Source: Hallella bergensis DSM 17361 | GTDB taxonomy: Bacteria > Bacteroidota > Bacteroidia > Bacteroidales > Bacteroidaceae | DNA: 58,942 bases | Assembly (NCBI RefSeq): GCF_000160535.1 | Contig: NZ_GG704782.1 | Span: 97,045-155,986, forward strand | Direction of reading: 5' to 3' | In this document: positions 36,997 to 44,941 of the stretch, piece after piece | Layout of the letters: each line of letters begins with the position of its first letter | Position numbering within the stretch: position 1 is the stretch's first letter | Made by a program: the position numbers and the translations under genes | The notes under the pieces: generated by a model | Seen by the model: only the letters and a program-made list of their open reading frames with translations | Databases searched by the model: none | What the model was told of the DNA's origin: nothing

Positions 36997-38136
36997 TTAC
37001 TTTTCGGTATAAATCACTTGTATCATGGTTTGTCCCACAGCCTTGAGTGTATTTTTATCGATGTAGTCCATGTTGTCGTTGAGCGTATGCCAGGTAGGAC
37101 CGAAGGAACTTTGTGCACAGTCCGGGTAGTAGGCAATAACATCGATGCACGGAATTTTGGCAATTTGGTTGATGGGGATATGGTCGTCGGTAATCATCCC
37201 GCCCTGCGTCTTGGGGAAATAAGAACCGTATCCGGCCTGTCGGGCTGCACGCCACACCTTCTTCACAATCGCTGGAGCATACTGTTGGGACATTCCTTCC
37301 TGGTGGAATTGAGCACCTTGACCACCCACCATATCAAGCAAGATGCCGTAGCGTGGAGCATAGCCCTGAGGCAGGTTGGAGGCAAAATAGTTAGCACCCA
37401 AAGCCCATGAGTTGCCGTCATCCTGTACATCAGCCCACTGGGGAACGCCCCAATCCTCGGCGTCGAAGCACACAAAGTCTATGCCGAGCTCTGATGACAG
37501 CAGGTGATTATTGTCTGATGATGGTTCGTTGGCGGCCGCAGAGGCTTGTGAATTGGCCGCAGAGGGTTGCGAATTGGCCGTAGAGGATTGCTGGTTAGCC
37601 GTAGACGCCAGCGAAAGCAGTCTGGCCAGTTCGAGCATCACAGCTACTCCGCTTGCCCCATCGTTGGCTCCGAGTATGGGTTTACGCCAGTTTGCCGAGT
37701 CGGGATCATTGTCCGCCCATGGCCTTGTGTCCCAATGGGCGCAGACCATGATGCGTGTCGTGGCTTCGGGATTATAGCTTGCCATGATGTTCGTAGCTTT
37801 CAGAATAGTGCCGTCATAGCCTTTCAAGTCGGCCTTCTGCAGTTCCACTTTGCATCCGTAATGCCTGAACTGACTCACAATCCAGTTCAGGCACTTCTCG
37901 TGCCCTTCGCTATTCATGGTTCGTGGACCAAAGTCGCATTGGGTTTGAGTGAATGTATAGGCTGAGTCGGCATTGAACTCGGGACCTACGGGAGCAAGCT
38001 TCTCCAATTCTTCAGTGTCCTCAATTCGGTCGGTATTGGCCGAATGGCCGGACCAGAGGGCAATGGCGACAACCGCCGTCGCACATATCATTCCTATCAC
38101 GATGATGTATTTTTTCTTTGATAATTTCATTTCCAT
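36997..38136 (-). CDS. M28 family zinc peptidase / glutaminyl cyclase-like, with a repeat insert
   Basis: The protein has 379 residues with an N-terminal membrane anchor (IIVIGMICATAVVAIALW). Metal ligands of the M28 fold are seen in AHWDTRPWADND, GANDGASGVAVMLE and CFDAEDWG. A low-complexity run of three near-identical seven-residue units of the type SSTANSQ (about 37530-37612 on the plus strand) splits the catalytic domain. M28 enzymes include aminopeptidases and glutaminyl cyclases; the target is unknown. It follows the C26-M19 fusion gene by 6 bp in an operon led by an Lrp-type regulator. Confidence 0.85.
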   Translation of the reverse strand: MEMKLSKKKYIIVIGMICATAVVAIALWSGHSANTDRIEDTEELEKLAPVGPEFNADSAYTFTQTQCDFGPRTMNSEGHEKCLNWIVSQFRHYGCKVELQKADLKGYDGTILKATNIMASYNPEATTRIMVCAHWDTRPWADNDPDSANWRKPILGANDGASGVAVMLELARLLSLASTANQQSSTANSQPSAANSQASAAANEPSSDNNHLLSSELGIDFVCFDAEDWGVPQWADVQDDGNSWALGANYFASNLPQGYAPRYGILLDMVGGQGAQFHQEGMSQQYAPAIVKKVWRAARQAGYGSYFPKTQGGMITDDHIPINQIAKIPCIDVIAYYPDCAQSSFGPTWHTLNDNMDYIDKNTLKAVGQTMIQVIYTEK

Positions 38137-38142
38137 GAGATA

Positions 38143-40035
38143 TTAATGGGTTTTACTGGCTTGCACCATCGACATGACGCGCAACCAGTTGCCTCCCCAT
38201 ATCTTTGCAATGTCCTGCTCACTATATTTGCGACGCATGAGTTGCCGGGTGAAGTTGATGAGTTCGGAAGCATCTGCACAGCCCCGAACGGTTCCGTCGC
38301 CATCGAAGTCGGTACCAATGCCCACATGATCGATGCCCATAATGCTAATGGCATGCTCCAAATGTACAATGGCATCCATGAGGGTTGCCTCACCTTGCTT
38401 GCGCAAAAAACCTTGATAGAGTGTTATTTGCATCACACCATCTTTCTGAGCCAAGGCTCTCATTTGATCGTCGGTGATATTGCGCGGTACGTCGCAGAGC
38501 GCACGAGCGTTGCTGTGGGAGCATACGATGGGTGTACGACTGATGTCGAGCGCATCGTAAAACGAACGCTCTGCAGCGTGACTCAGGTCAACCATGATAC
38601 CCTCGTCATTCATTTGTTGAATGACCTTCTCCCCGAATTGAGACACGCCGTGGTGCGTATTGCTACCCCGGGCACTGTCGCATATATCGTTGTCACCGTT
38701 GTGACAGAGCGTAATATAAACCACTCCCCGTTGTGCAAAATGCTGCACTTGGGATAGGTTGTGATTGAGTGCAAAACCATTTTCAATACCAAGCATGATG
38801 CTCTTACGCCCTCTACGCTTGTTTTCATAGAGTTCGTCAGAGGTTCGTGCAATACCGACATAGAGGCTGTTCTCATTGGCAATATCCTCAAGTTTGTCAA
38901 AGATGAGATCCGCATATTCGGTGGGAGACAGTTGGGTTGAGATATTTTGGAGATGTGGATTGTGCCTGATGATACCTGCAATATCCACATTATGGGAGAA
39001 CTCCTGTCCAGCTTTGGGCTGTGGAAGATAGGCCACCATGATCACTGCATCCTGTCTTCCCTCTGTCATTTTATGGAGATCGTATAGTATTCTCGGGTCA
39101 CGCTGGTTGAACTTCACCCCTTGCGGGAAGAACATTGGGGTGTCGCAATGGCTGTCGAGCGTCAGGATTCGGTCATGAAGTTGTTTGGCCTTGCAAAACT
39201 CACGAGCACGCAAAACGAGCCACTTAAACAGTTTTTGGCCTTCCTCGCCCATCCATTCGGGATGCCACTGCACACCCATGATGGGTTTGAACTCGCTACT
39301 TTCCATCGCTTCGATCACGCCGTCGGGAGCAGTCGCAGTAGTTCTGAACCTGCCACCTGGTTCGATGACAGCTTGATGATGAAAGGAATTGACGGCTAAG
39401 ATGGTTTCCTCAGTCGTATCGTTGTTGCACTCTTGGCTGTCCACTCCAAGGGTAGTGTGGAAATCCGGGTCGTATATTTCAGCAAGATACGAGCCGGAAA
39501 CTATTTTAACGGTATGTGTAGGCTCATCCTTATCGGCATCCTGCGAATGTTTGATGTATCTCGCCGTTGGTTCCACTTTGGGCAGGAGCGAGGAAATATA
39601 AGTCATGTCTTGTGCCACCTTCCCACCTAAAGCCGTAGCCAGCATTTGCATACCACGGCAAATGCCAAGTATCGGAATCTGGCGGTTGTAGGCCAACCGC
39701 GTGATGAGCAATTCGGGAAGGTCGCGTTTGGCATTGATATTGTGAAGTTCAGGAACAGGTTCTTCTCCACTCCAAAGCGGATTGATGTCACCGCCTCCGG
39801 TTAGCAACAGACCATCAATACGGTCGAGTGTGTTGATAATTGTGTCCTTATCGGCTACCGGTGGTATGATGACGGGGGTTCCTCCAGCCCGAACCACCTG
39901 CATATAATAGCGTTCGCGAAGCGTGGAGTCACCGTCGGCATAGTTTGATGTGATGCCAATAATCGGTTGGCGAACAGCCGGAGGGAAGGTCGCAGTATAT
40001 TCCTTGAGGTGAGCCTCAATGTCAAATGTGTTCAT
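38143..40035 (-). CDS. Fused gamma-glutamyl hydrolase (C26) and membrane dipeptidase (M19)
   Basis: The protein has 630 residues with two enzymes in one chain. Residues 1-280 are a class I amidotransferase-like PuuD/C26 domain with nucleophile Cys126 in GICRGMQM and the pair His258/Glu260 in VQWHPEW. Residues 285-630 are a renal-dipeptidase-like M19 domain with HCD at 296-298, VDLSHAAERSFYDAL, CSHSNAR and GIGTDFDGDGT. C26 enzymes cut gamma-glutamyl bonds and M19 cut dipeptides. The fusion suggests sequential breakdown of gamma-glutamyl peptides. There is no signal peptide, so it is probably cytosolic. An Lrp-family gene is 1 bp upstream. Confidence 0.92.
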   Translation of the reverse strand: MNTFDIEAHLKEYTATFPPAVRQPIIGITSNYADGDSTLRERYYMQVVRAGGTPVIIPPVADKDTIINTLDRIDGLLLTGGGDINPLWSGEEPVPELHNINAKRDLPELLITRLAYNRQIPILGICRGMQMLATALGGKVAQDMTYISSLLPKVEPTARYIKHSQDADKDEPTHTVKIVSGSYLAEIYDPDFHTTLGVDSQECNNDTTEETILAVNSFHHQAVIEPGGRFRTTATAPDGVIEAMESSEFKPIMGVQWHPEWMGEEGQKLFKWLVLRAREFCKAKQLHDRILTLDSHCDTPMFFPQGVKFNQRDPRILYDLHKMTEGRQDAVIMVAYLPQPKAGQEFSHNVDIAGIIRHNPHLQNISTQLSPTEYADLIFDKLEDIANENSLYVGIARTSDELYENKRRGRKSIMLGIENGFALNHNLSQVQHFAQRGVVYITLCHNGDNDICDSARGSNTHHGVSQFGEKVIQQMNDEGIMVDLSHAAERSFYDALDISRTPIVCSHSNARALCDVPRNITDDQMRALAQKDGVMQITLYQGFLRKQGEATLMDAIVHLEHAISIMGIDHVGIGTDFDGDGTVRGCADASELINFTRQLMRRKYSEQDIAKIWGGNWLRVMSMVQASKTH

Positions 40036-40036
40036 A

Positions 40037-40498
40037 TTATTCGTTGCTGACGGGAATTTCCCGCTTCACACTCTGTTCCAAGGAGATAAGCGTTTCCGTG
40101 GAAACCACACCGGGAATGGTCTGAAGTTTGTTGTTGAGCAAATCCATGAGTTCCTCGTTGTCGCGCGCATAAGCCTTGAGCAGCATTGTGTAGGGGCCGG
40201 TAGTGAAGTGGCATTCCACAATTTCGGGAATGTTTTCGATACGTTTGACAACCTCCTTGTACATCGAACCGCGCTCCAAATTCAGCCCAACATATGTACA
40301 AGTTCTGTAGCCAAGACTTTTCGGATTGACATCGAAGCCACTGCCGGTGATAACCCCTGCTTCTGTCAGTCTTTGCACACGCTGGTGAATAGCGGCACGT
40401 GACACCCCGCATTCTGCGGCTACATCCTTGAAAGGAATACGTGCGTTTGTGGAGAGAATTGACAGAATCTTCTTGTCCAGGTTATCTACTTTTTCCAT
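40037..40498 (-). CDS. Lrp/AsnC family transcriptional regulator
   Basis: The protein has 153 residues. The N-terminal winged HTH spans about 5-50 (LDKKILSILSTNARIPFKDV and SRAAIHQRVQRL), followed by an RAM ligand-binding domain (MDLLNNKLQTIPGVVSTETL). Such proteins sense amino acids and often control their own operon. It is the first gene of an operon with two peptidase genes. A near-perfect palindrome overlaps its promoter region. The ligand cannot be deduced. Confidence 0.93.
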   Translation of the reverse strand: MEKVDNLDKKILSILSTNARIPFKDVAAECGVSRAAIHQRVQRLTEAGVITGSGFDVNPKSLGYRTCTYVGLNLERGSMYKEVVKRIENIPEIVECHFTTGPYTMLLKAYARDNEELMDLLNNKLQTIPGVVSTETLISLEQSVKREIPVSNE

Positions 40499-40533
40499 AT
40501 TGTTTTTTTAACAAATTGATGATTTTATTTTAG

Positions 40534-40564
40534 CAAAAATAGATATATTATGTGATATATACAA
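40534..40564 (-). promoter_or_regulatory. Probable promoter of the Lrp-peptidase operon
   Basis: On the minus strand TTGT (40561-40564), a 19-bp spacer and TATTTTTG (40534-40541) match the Bacteroidota pattern with a weak -33 box. Confidence 0.55.
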
Positions 40565-40603
40565 CAAAATGCACAATTATTTTACATAATTCGTGCATTT
40601 TGT
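40564..40603. promoter_or_regulatory. Long palindrome upstream of the Lrp-type gene, candidate operator
   Basis: ACAAAATGCAC (40564-40574) and GTGCATTTTGT (40593-40603) are perfect inverted arms. AATTAT and ATAATT inside extend the dyad. It touches the presumed -33 box, a fit for autoregulation. It could alternatively end transcription of the FKBP gene on the minus strand, but no T-tract follows. Confidence 0.5.
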
Positions 40604-40656
40604 AATACAAAAGATGGGACTTTATCCTATCTTGCGTATAAAATTCCCGATTTTTT

Positions 40657-41610
40657 TCATCCGAGATTTTTAGTCATCTTATTTTTTGTCTTGTCAGACG
40701 TGCTTTCCGGAGCCTCTATTCCCACCAGTTCCACAGTGAAAATCAGGGTTGAATACGGTTTGATTTGTCCGGCTTCGCGTGCGCCATAAGCTAATTCCTG
40801 AGGGATATAAATCTCCCATTTGCTACCCACATTCATGTTCGTCAAGGCTTCTGTCCATCCCTTGATCACTTGGTTGCAGCGGAAACTATCAGTCTTCCTG
40901 CCGTTATGTCGCGATGTGGCATCAAAAACGGTTCCGTCAATCATCTTCCCTTCGTAGATCACCTCAACGGTCTGGTCGGCAGCCGGCTTTGCTCCGGTGC
41001 CTGCCTTGAGCACCTTGTATTGCAATCCCGAAGCCATGACGTTCACCCCCGGTTTCGTAGCGTTGGTCTTAAGCCAATCTTCGTTCTCAGCCTTGTAGGC
41101 TGCATTTTTGGCATCACGTATTTCCTTGCTTTTGGTTTCATAAAGATTTCGTGCATCCTCAGTCCGATAGACGGTTGTGTCCTCGTTAACACCGGCAAGA
41201 AAACCCTCATGGAAAGCTGCCACGCGAAGCGAGTCGGCCGTGCCCTCCAAATCCTTGTTCATGCCTGGGTAAATCTGGTTTTTAACTTGGTTGGCAATCT
41301 GTGTGCCGGCCATATAGGCCGTGAAGGCCGGATCGTCTCCCTTGGCAAGGGTTTCCTTGTATCCACGCACAAAGTCGGCAAGGAACGTGGTGTCTACGTG
41401 CAGTTGGTTTTGCAGATAGCCCAACAGACCCATGGTGGCCGTGTATCCCGCTGCATAGCTCAACGAGTCAGCACTCGATGTTAATGCCAGAGGTTTGACT
41501 TTCTCAGTATTATTCACCTTCTTTTTCTTGTCTTTCTTCTTTCCTGCCTGTACTGTTGATACCGAAGTTCCGGCAAGGAAAAGTAAAGCAACAAATAGAA
41601 TTTTCTTCAT
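40657..41610 (-). CDS. FKBP-type peptidyl-prolyl isomerase, exported (1 of 3)
   Basis: The protein has 317 residues with a signal peptide (ILFVALLFLAGTSVSTVQA) and a Lys-rich stretch behind it (KKKDKKKKVNN). An FKBP-N dimerisation region spans about 40-190. The C-terminal FKBP domain has VEVIYEGKMIDGTVFDATSR, WTEALTNMNVGSKWEIYIPQ and ELAYGAREAG. It catalyses prolyl isomerisation and may chaperone proteins in the periplasm. It lies downstream of two further FKBP genes on the same strand and behind a terminator. Confidence 0.9.
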   Translation of the reverse strand: MKKILFVALLFLAGTSVSTVQAGKKKDKKKKVNNTEKVKPLALTSSADSLSYAAGYTATMGLLGYLQNQLHVDTTFLADFVRGYKETLAKGDDPAFTAYMAGTQIANQVKNQIYPGMNKDLEGTADSLRVAAFHEGFLAGVNEDTTVYRTEDARNLYETKSKEIRDAKNAAYKAENEDWLKTNATKPGVNVMASGLQYKVLKAGTGAKPAADQTVEVIYEGKMIDGTVFDATSRHNGRKTDSFRCNQVIKGWTEALTNMNVGSKWEIYIPQELAYGAREAGQIKPYSTLIFTVELVGIEAPESTSDKTKNKMTKNLG

Positions 41611-41641
41611 TTTTCAAACGGTTTTATGGTTTGTGTGCAAT

Positions 41642-41683
41642 AAAAAACCCTCCCTGTGGGATCGTATGACCCAGGAGGAGGGG
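41642..41683 (-). terminator. Intrinsic terminator between two FKBP genes
   Basis: On the minus strand a GC-rich stem (arms near 41666-41683 and 41648-41663, with CCTCCTGGG against CCCACAGGGAGG) is followed by TTTTTT (41642-41647). It would end transcription after the middle FKBP gene, leaving the third gene with less readthrough. Confidence 0.65.
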
Positions 41684-41706
41684 ATGTATGATGTGTAAGG
41701 CGGTAA

Positions 41707-42594
41707 TTACTTACCCACCTTAACAAGTTCAATCTTGAAGATCAGGGTAGAGAAAGGCTTGATGTCGCCGCTCTGACGCTCCTTGTAGGCCAGGTTCTGG
41801 GGGATGTAAACCTCCCAAACAGAGCCTTCGGGCATGTGTGTTAATGCTTCAGTCCAGCCGGGTATAAATTGGTTGGGCTGAATGGTAACAGGCTTCTGTC
41901 CCTCCTTGAAAGTGCTTTCGAACACTTTTCCGTCGATGGTACGACCCTCATAGTTTACAGTCACAGTGGTGGAATCGGTAGGAATGGCACCCTTGCCCTC
42001 CTTGATCACCTTATACTGCAAACCTGATTTCAGGGTCACAACGTCGGCCTTCTTCTTGTTCTCTTCGAGGAATTTCTCGCCAGCTTCCTTGTTGGGTTTG
42101 AACTCCTTCATCAGGGTTGCGCTCTTGATTGCCTCAATCTTGTTTTGCGCAATCTGGTTGGCAGCCTCAGGAGTGAAGAGTCCAGTCTTGCCCGTAGCAC
42201 CGGTTACGAAACCTGCCAAGAGGTTTTTCAGAGAAATGGTCTTGGTAGAATCAGCGCCGTATACTTCGTGGTTAACTCCCTTAACGAGCTGAGTGGCCAG
42301 CTGCTGACCGATCTGGAGGCCCATGATATAGGCCGCTCTTTTCTTGTCGTCGCCTGCGTTGGCACCTTCGTTAATACCTTTTACAAACTCGTCCATATAG
42401 GTGGTGTCGATCACCTGACCTTGCTGGATGGCCTGACGAACATACTGCGACTGAGACAGACCGATGGCATAACTCATTGAGTCTACGTCAGATTTCAGGT
42501 CAGCCTTTGGGGTTGACGAGTTGCCACAAGCGCTGAATGCTGCTGCAGCGATGGCCATGGCGGCCACTACTTTCAGATTTTTCATTTGTTTCAT
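41707..42594 (-). CDS. FKBP-type peptidyl-prolyl isomerase, lipoprotein (2 of 3)
   Basis: The protein has 295 residues. The signal ends in a lipobox-like FSAC, so it is probably lipid-anchored, unlike its two neighbours. The FKBP-N region is followed by an FKBP domain (VTVNYEGRTIDGKVFESTFK, WTEALTHMPEGSVWEVYIPQ, LAYKERQSGD). GGAAAAGA lies about 9 nt before the start. It is 19 bp from the third FKBP gene upstream. Confidence 0.9.
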   Translation of the reverse strand: MKQMKNLKVVAAMAIAAAAFSACGNSSTPKADLKSDVDSMSYAIGLSQSQYVRQAIQQGQVIDTTYMDEFVKGINEGANAGDDKKRAAYIMGLQIGQQLATQLVKGVNHEVYGADSTKTISLKNLLAGFVTGATGKTGLFTPEAANQIAQNKIEAIKSATLMKEFKPNKEAGEKFLEENKKKADVVTLKSGLQYKVIKEGKGAIPTDSTTVTVNYEGRTIDGKVFESTFKEGQKPVTIQPNQFIPGWTEALTHMPEGSVWEVYIPQNLAYKERQSGDIKPFSTLIFKIELVKVGK

Positions 42595-42613
42595 TTTGTT
42601 TATCTTTTCCTGT

Positions 42614-43195
42614 TTATTTTACTTCTATCAGTTCCACATCGAAAAGCAGTGTGGCATAAGGTGGAATCGACTGCCCTGCACCACGTTCTCCGTAGCCCAG
42701 TGTGTAGGGAATATAGAAGCGATATTTGGCTCCCTCCTGCATGAGTTGCAGTCCCTCGGTCCATCCGGCTATCACCTGGTTCAGTCCGAACGTTGCTGTC
42801 TCACCGCGACTGTAGCTGCTGTCGAACACCTGTCCGTTGATAAGCTTACCCTCATAGTGGCATTCCACTTGGTCGGTAGCTGTCGGCTTCTTGCCGTTAC
42901 CCTCTTTCAACACCTCGTATTGCAGTCCTGAAGGCAATGTCACGACGCCCTCCTTCTTGCCGTTTTCGGCCAAAAAGGTCTCGCCTCCGGCTTTCATCTC
43001 CTTGGCTTGTTCCTCTGCTTTCTCCTGGAAGAAGGTCTGCACTGCCGTCTGTGCTTCGCTGTCGTTCATTTTGGCCTTGCCTGCAAAAACATCCTTGACA
43101 GCCTCTGCAAAGTCGTCAATATTTAAATCTGTCGCATTCATCTGCTGGAGCTGATGTCCAATGCTCATTCCCAATGCGTAACTTACTTTGTTCAT
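42614..43195 (-). CDS. FKBP-type peptidyl-prolyl isomerase, no export signal (3 of 3)
   Basis: The protein has 193 residues and begins MNKVSYALGMSIGHQ without a signal peptide, so it is probably cytosolic. It has an FKBP-N-like helical part and a C-terminal FKBP domain (VECHYEGKLINGQVFDSSYS, WTEGLQLMQEGAKYRFYIPY). It is first in the three-gene FKBP series and has a TATCTTTG box upstream. The three differ in localisation signal, suggesting duplication followed by relocation. Confidence 0.9.
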   Translation of the reverse strand: MNKVSYALGMSIGHQLQQMNATDLNIDDFAEAVKDVFAGKAKMNDSEAQTAVQTFFQEKAEEQAKEMKAGGETFLAENGKKEGVVTLPSGLQYEVLKEGNGKKPTATDQVECHYEGKLINGQVFDSSYSRGETATFGLNQVIAGWTEGLQLMQEGAKYRFYIPYTLGYGERGAGQSIPPYATLLFDVELIEVK

Positions 43196-43225
43196 TTTTA
43201 TTTCCTTTGTTTATTAAATAATGTG

Positions 43226-43233
43226 CAAAGATA
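43226..43233 (-). promoter_or_regulatory. Probable -7 box of the FKBP cluster
   Basis: On the minus strand TATCTTTG matches TAnnTTTG, about 30 bp before the first FKBP gene. It is divergent from the sirtuin promoter. Confidence 0.55.
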
Positions 43234-43276
43234 CTATTTTTAATCGTTTATGCGGGCATTATTGCTGAAAATATAC

Positions 43277-43284
43277 TATTTTTG
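43277..43284 (+). promoter_or_regulatory. Probable -7 box of the sirtuin gene
   Basis: TATTTTTG matches TAnnTTTG, about 31 bp before the sirtuin start. Confidence 0.55.
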
Positions 43285-43315
43285 TACAATAATAACAATA
43301 AATGGAGGATTTGCT

Positions 43316-44017
43316 ATGCGAAAGAAAGTCGTGTTTCTTACCGGTGCCGGAATGTCGGTGGAAAGTGGTTTCAAAACCTTCCGTGGCAACGACGGATTGT
43401 GGGAGAACTATCCCGTGGAGCAGGTGGCATCGCACGAGGGATGGCTCGCCGACCCCACCTTAGTCACTAATTTCTACAATATGCTGCGCCGAAAACTGTG
43501 GGACGCCCAACCCAACGAGGGTCACAGGTTGATTGCCGAATTGCAAAATGACTATGATGTATCGGTGCTGACCCAAAATGTAGACGACCTTCACGAGCGG
43601 GCAGGTTCACAAAAAGTGATACATCTGCATGGCGAACTAAGCAAGGCATGCTCCTCCGACGACCCCTACAACCAGTTGTACATTCAGCAGTTGACACCGA
43701 AACACAGTGACGTGGAGCCCGGAACACGGGCTGACGACGGCTCCCTGCTGCGCCCTTTCATTGTGTTTTTTGGCGAAAGCGTGCCCATGCTCGAGCCAGC
43801 CTCTTACGAAGCGCAGCAGGCCGATATCTTTGTCATTATCGGCACCTCGCTCAATGTCTATCCCGCGGCAGGACTTGTGCGTTACACCAAGCCGGGATGT
43901 CCAATCTATCTTATCGATCCCAACGCCGTTTCCATCGATTATATGCCCAACCTTACCCATATCCAGAAAGGTGCATCAGCGGGCATGAGCGAATTAGTAA
44001 AACTGCTCAGGGAGTAG
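43316..44017 (+). CDS. NAD-dependent protein deacylase (sirtuin)
   Basis: The protein has 233 residues from MRKKVVFLTGAGMS, with GGAGG 10 nt upstream; a start at 43250 is unlikely. The NAD site has GAGMSVESGFKTFRG at 10-24. The catalytic part has TQNVD at 86-90 and His105 in HLHGE, and GTSLNVYPAAG lies near the end. The four zinc-binding cysteines usual in this family are absent: the stretch between HLHGELSKACSS and LRPFIVFFGE has only one Cys. The fold may be stabilised without zinc, as appears common in Bacteroidota relatives. It removes acyl groups from lysines. The candidate origin lies just downstream. Confidence 0.92.
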   Translation: MRKKVVFLTGAGMSVESGFKTFRGNDGLWENYPVEQVASHEGWLADPTLVTNFYNMLRRKLWDAQPNEGHRLIAELQNDYDVSVLTQNVDDLHERAGSQKVIHLHGELSKACSSDDPYNQLYIQQLTPKHSDVEPGTRADDGSLLRPFIVFFGESVPMLEPASYEAQQADIFVIIGTSLNVYPAAGLVRYTKPGCPIYLIDPNAVSIDYMPNLTHIQKGASAGMSELVKLLRE

Positions 44018-44058
44018 TTGTCCATTCCCTTCGCTGTGAATTAATCATCGATAAAAAA

Positions 44059-44404
44059 CCTGACAAAGGGTCGATGATGCTTGGCGTATTTAAAAAATCA
44101 AAGGAGTTGGCTGTCTATACGCGAATTTTACTCCTATTTTTTAATACGCTATGAATCAGGTATTTATATCATTTTATCACGACTTGGTCGTTTGACTCCT
44201 ATTTTCGCGCCCGTGATTAGATATCAGATGGCCTCGCGATTAAGCTTTCGTGGCATGACGAGTCGGCTTGAAACGCGCGGCCATCAAAGCTTAACCCCGA
44301 TGCGAAAAGAGTCTAAACGCAAACGCATGATAAAGAGATGTGCGCAAGAATAATTTATCCATGACAAAACATGGCGCATTTTTTTCTGTAGCACCACAAA
44401 AACA
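44059..44404 (-). repeat. Dispersed ~340-bp element, copy D, with four 22-bp units, next to the candidate origin
   Basis: Read on the minus strand, the left block (44363-44404, with AAAATGCGCCATGTTTTGTC) is followed by four contiguous 22-bp units at 44300-44321, 44278-44299, 44256-44277 and 44234-44255. Then comes the flank GGCCATCTGATATCT (44219-44233). A degenerate right end, with ATGCTT, GCGTATT and TGACAAA on the plus strand, is at about 44059-44090. The DnaA-box cluster starts about 85 bp away. Confidence 0.82.
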
Positions 44405-44488
44405 TGACACGATTTGATGCAAGTTTTCCTGACAATCCAAAACAACTACTGTTATATCATCATTACGCAAAGTTTTGTTCCCATGCCC

Positions 44489-44874
44489 TGTGGATAACTC
44501 TGTGGATAACCCTGGTATAACCCAACTAATAACTTTCCACTTATCCACAACCCCCTTCCCAATACCTTCATGACGTGGATATCCACATGGTTATCACAGC
44601 GATAATACTGTGTTATCAACAGAGTGTAGTTATCAAAAGTTATCAACTTATGAGTTATTCACCGATATTCCATATTGTGGATAACTGTAATAAACCCTTG
44701 AGAATCAACTAAAACTTATTCTTCTTGCTGGTGAATAACCCATCACAATATGTTCATATCCTGATTAAGGCCAATTACACATAAAAGTTATCAACTTATC
44801 AACGGCACATCATCTTATTCTTTTCTTTATTTAATTTTAAAAAACATAAGAAGAATATAAAGAGATGTTGATAA
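44489..44874. other. DnaA-box cluster with an AT-rich segment: candidate chromosomal origin oriC
   Basis: Four perfect DnaA boxes (TTATCCACA or its complement) lie at 44489-44497, 44501-44509, 44541-44549 and 44676-44684. About eight one- or two-mismatch versions lie around them: TTATCAACA at 44613 and TGTTGATAA at 44866; TTATCAACT at 44640 and 44788; TTATCAAAA at 44630; TTATTCACC at 44655; GGTGAATAA at 44730; TTATCAACG at 44796. The AT-rich block 44805-44865 is a candidate unwinding element. No gene lies within. dnaA is not in the window; in this phylum it need not be beside oriC. Gene directions around the site do not show a clean switch. Confidence 0.85.
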
Positions 44875-44941
44875 CATTCACCACACCGTTTTTTTCAAGT
44901 AAAGACAAAACAGATGTTGATTGGTGAAATCCGATACAGCC

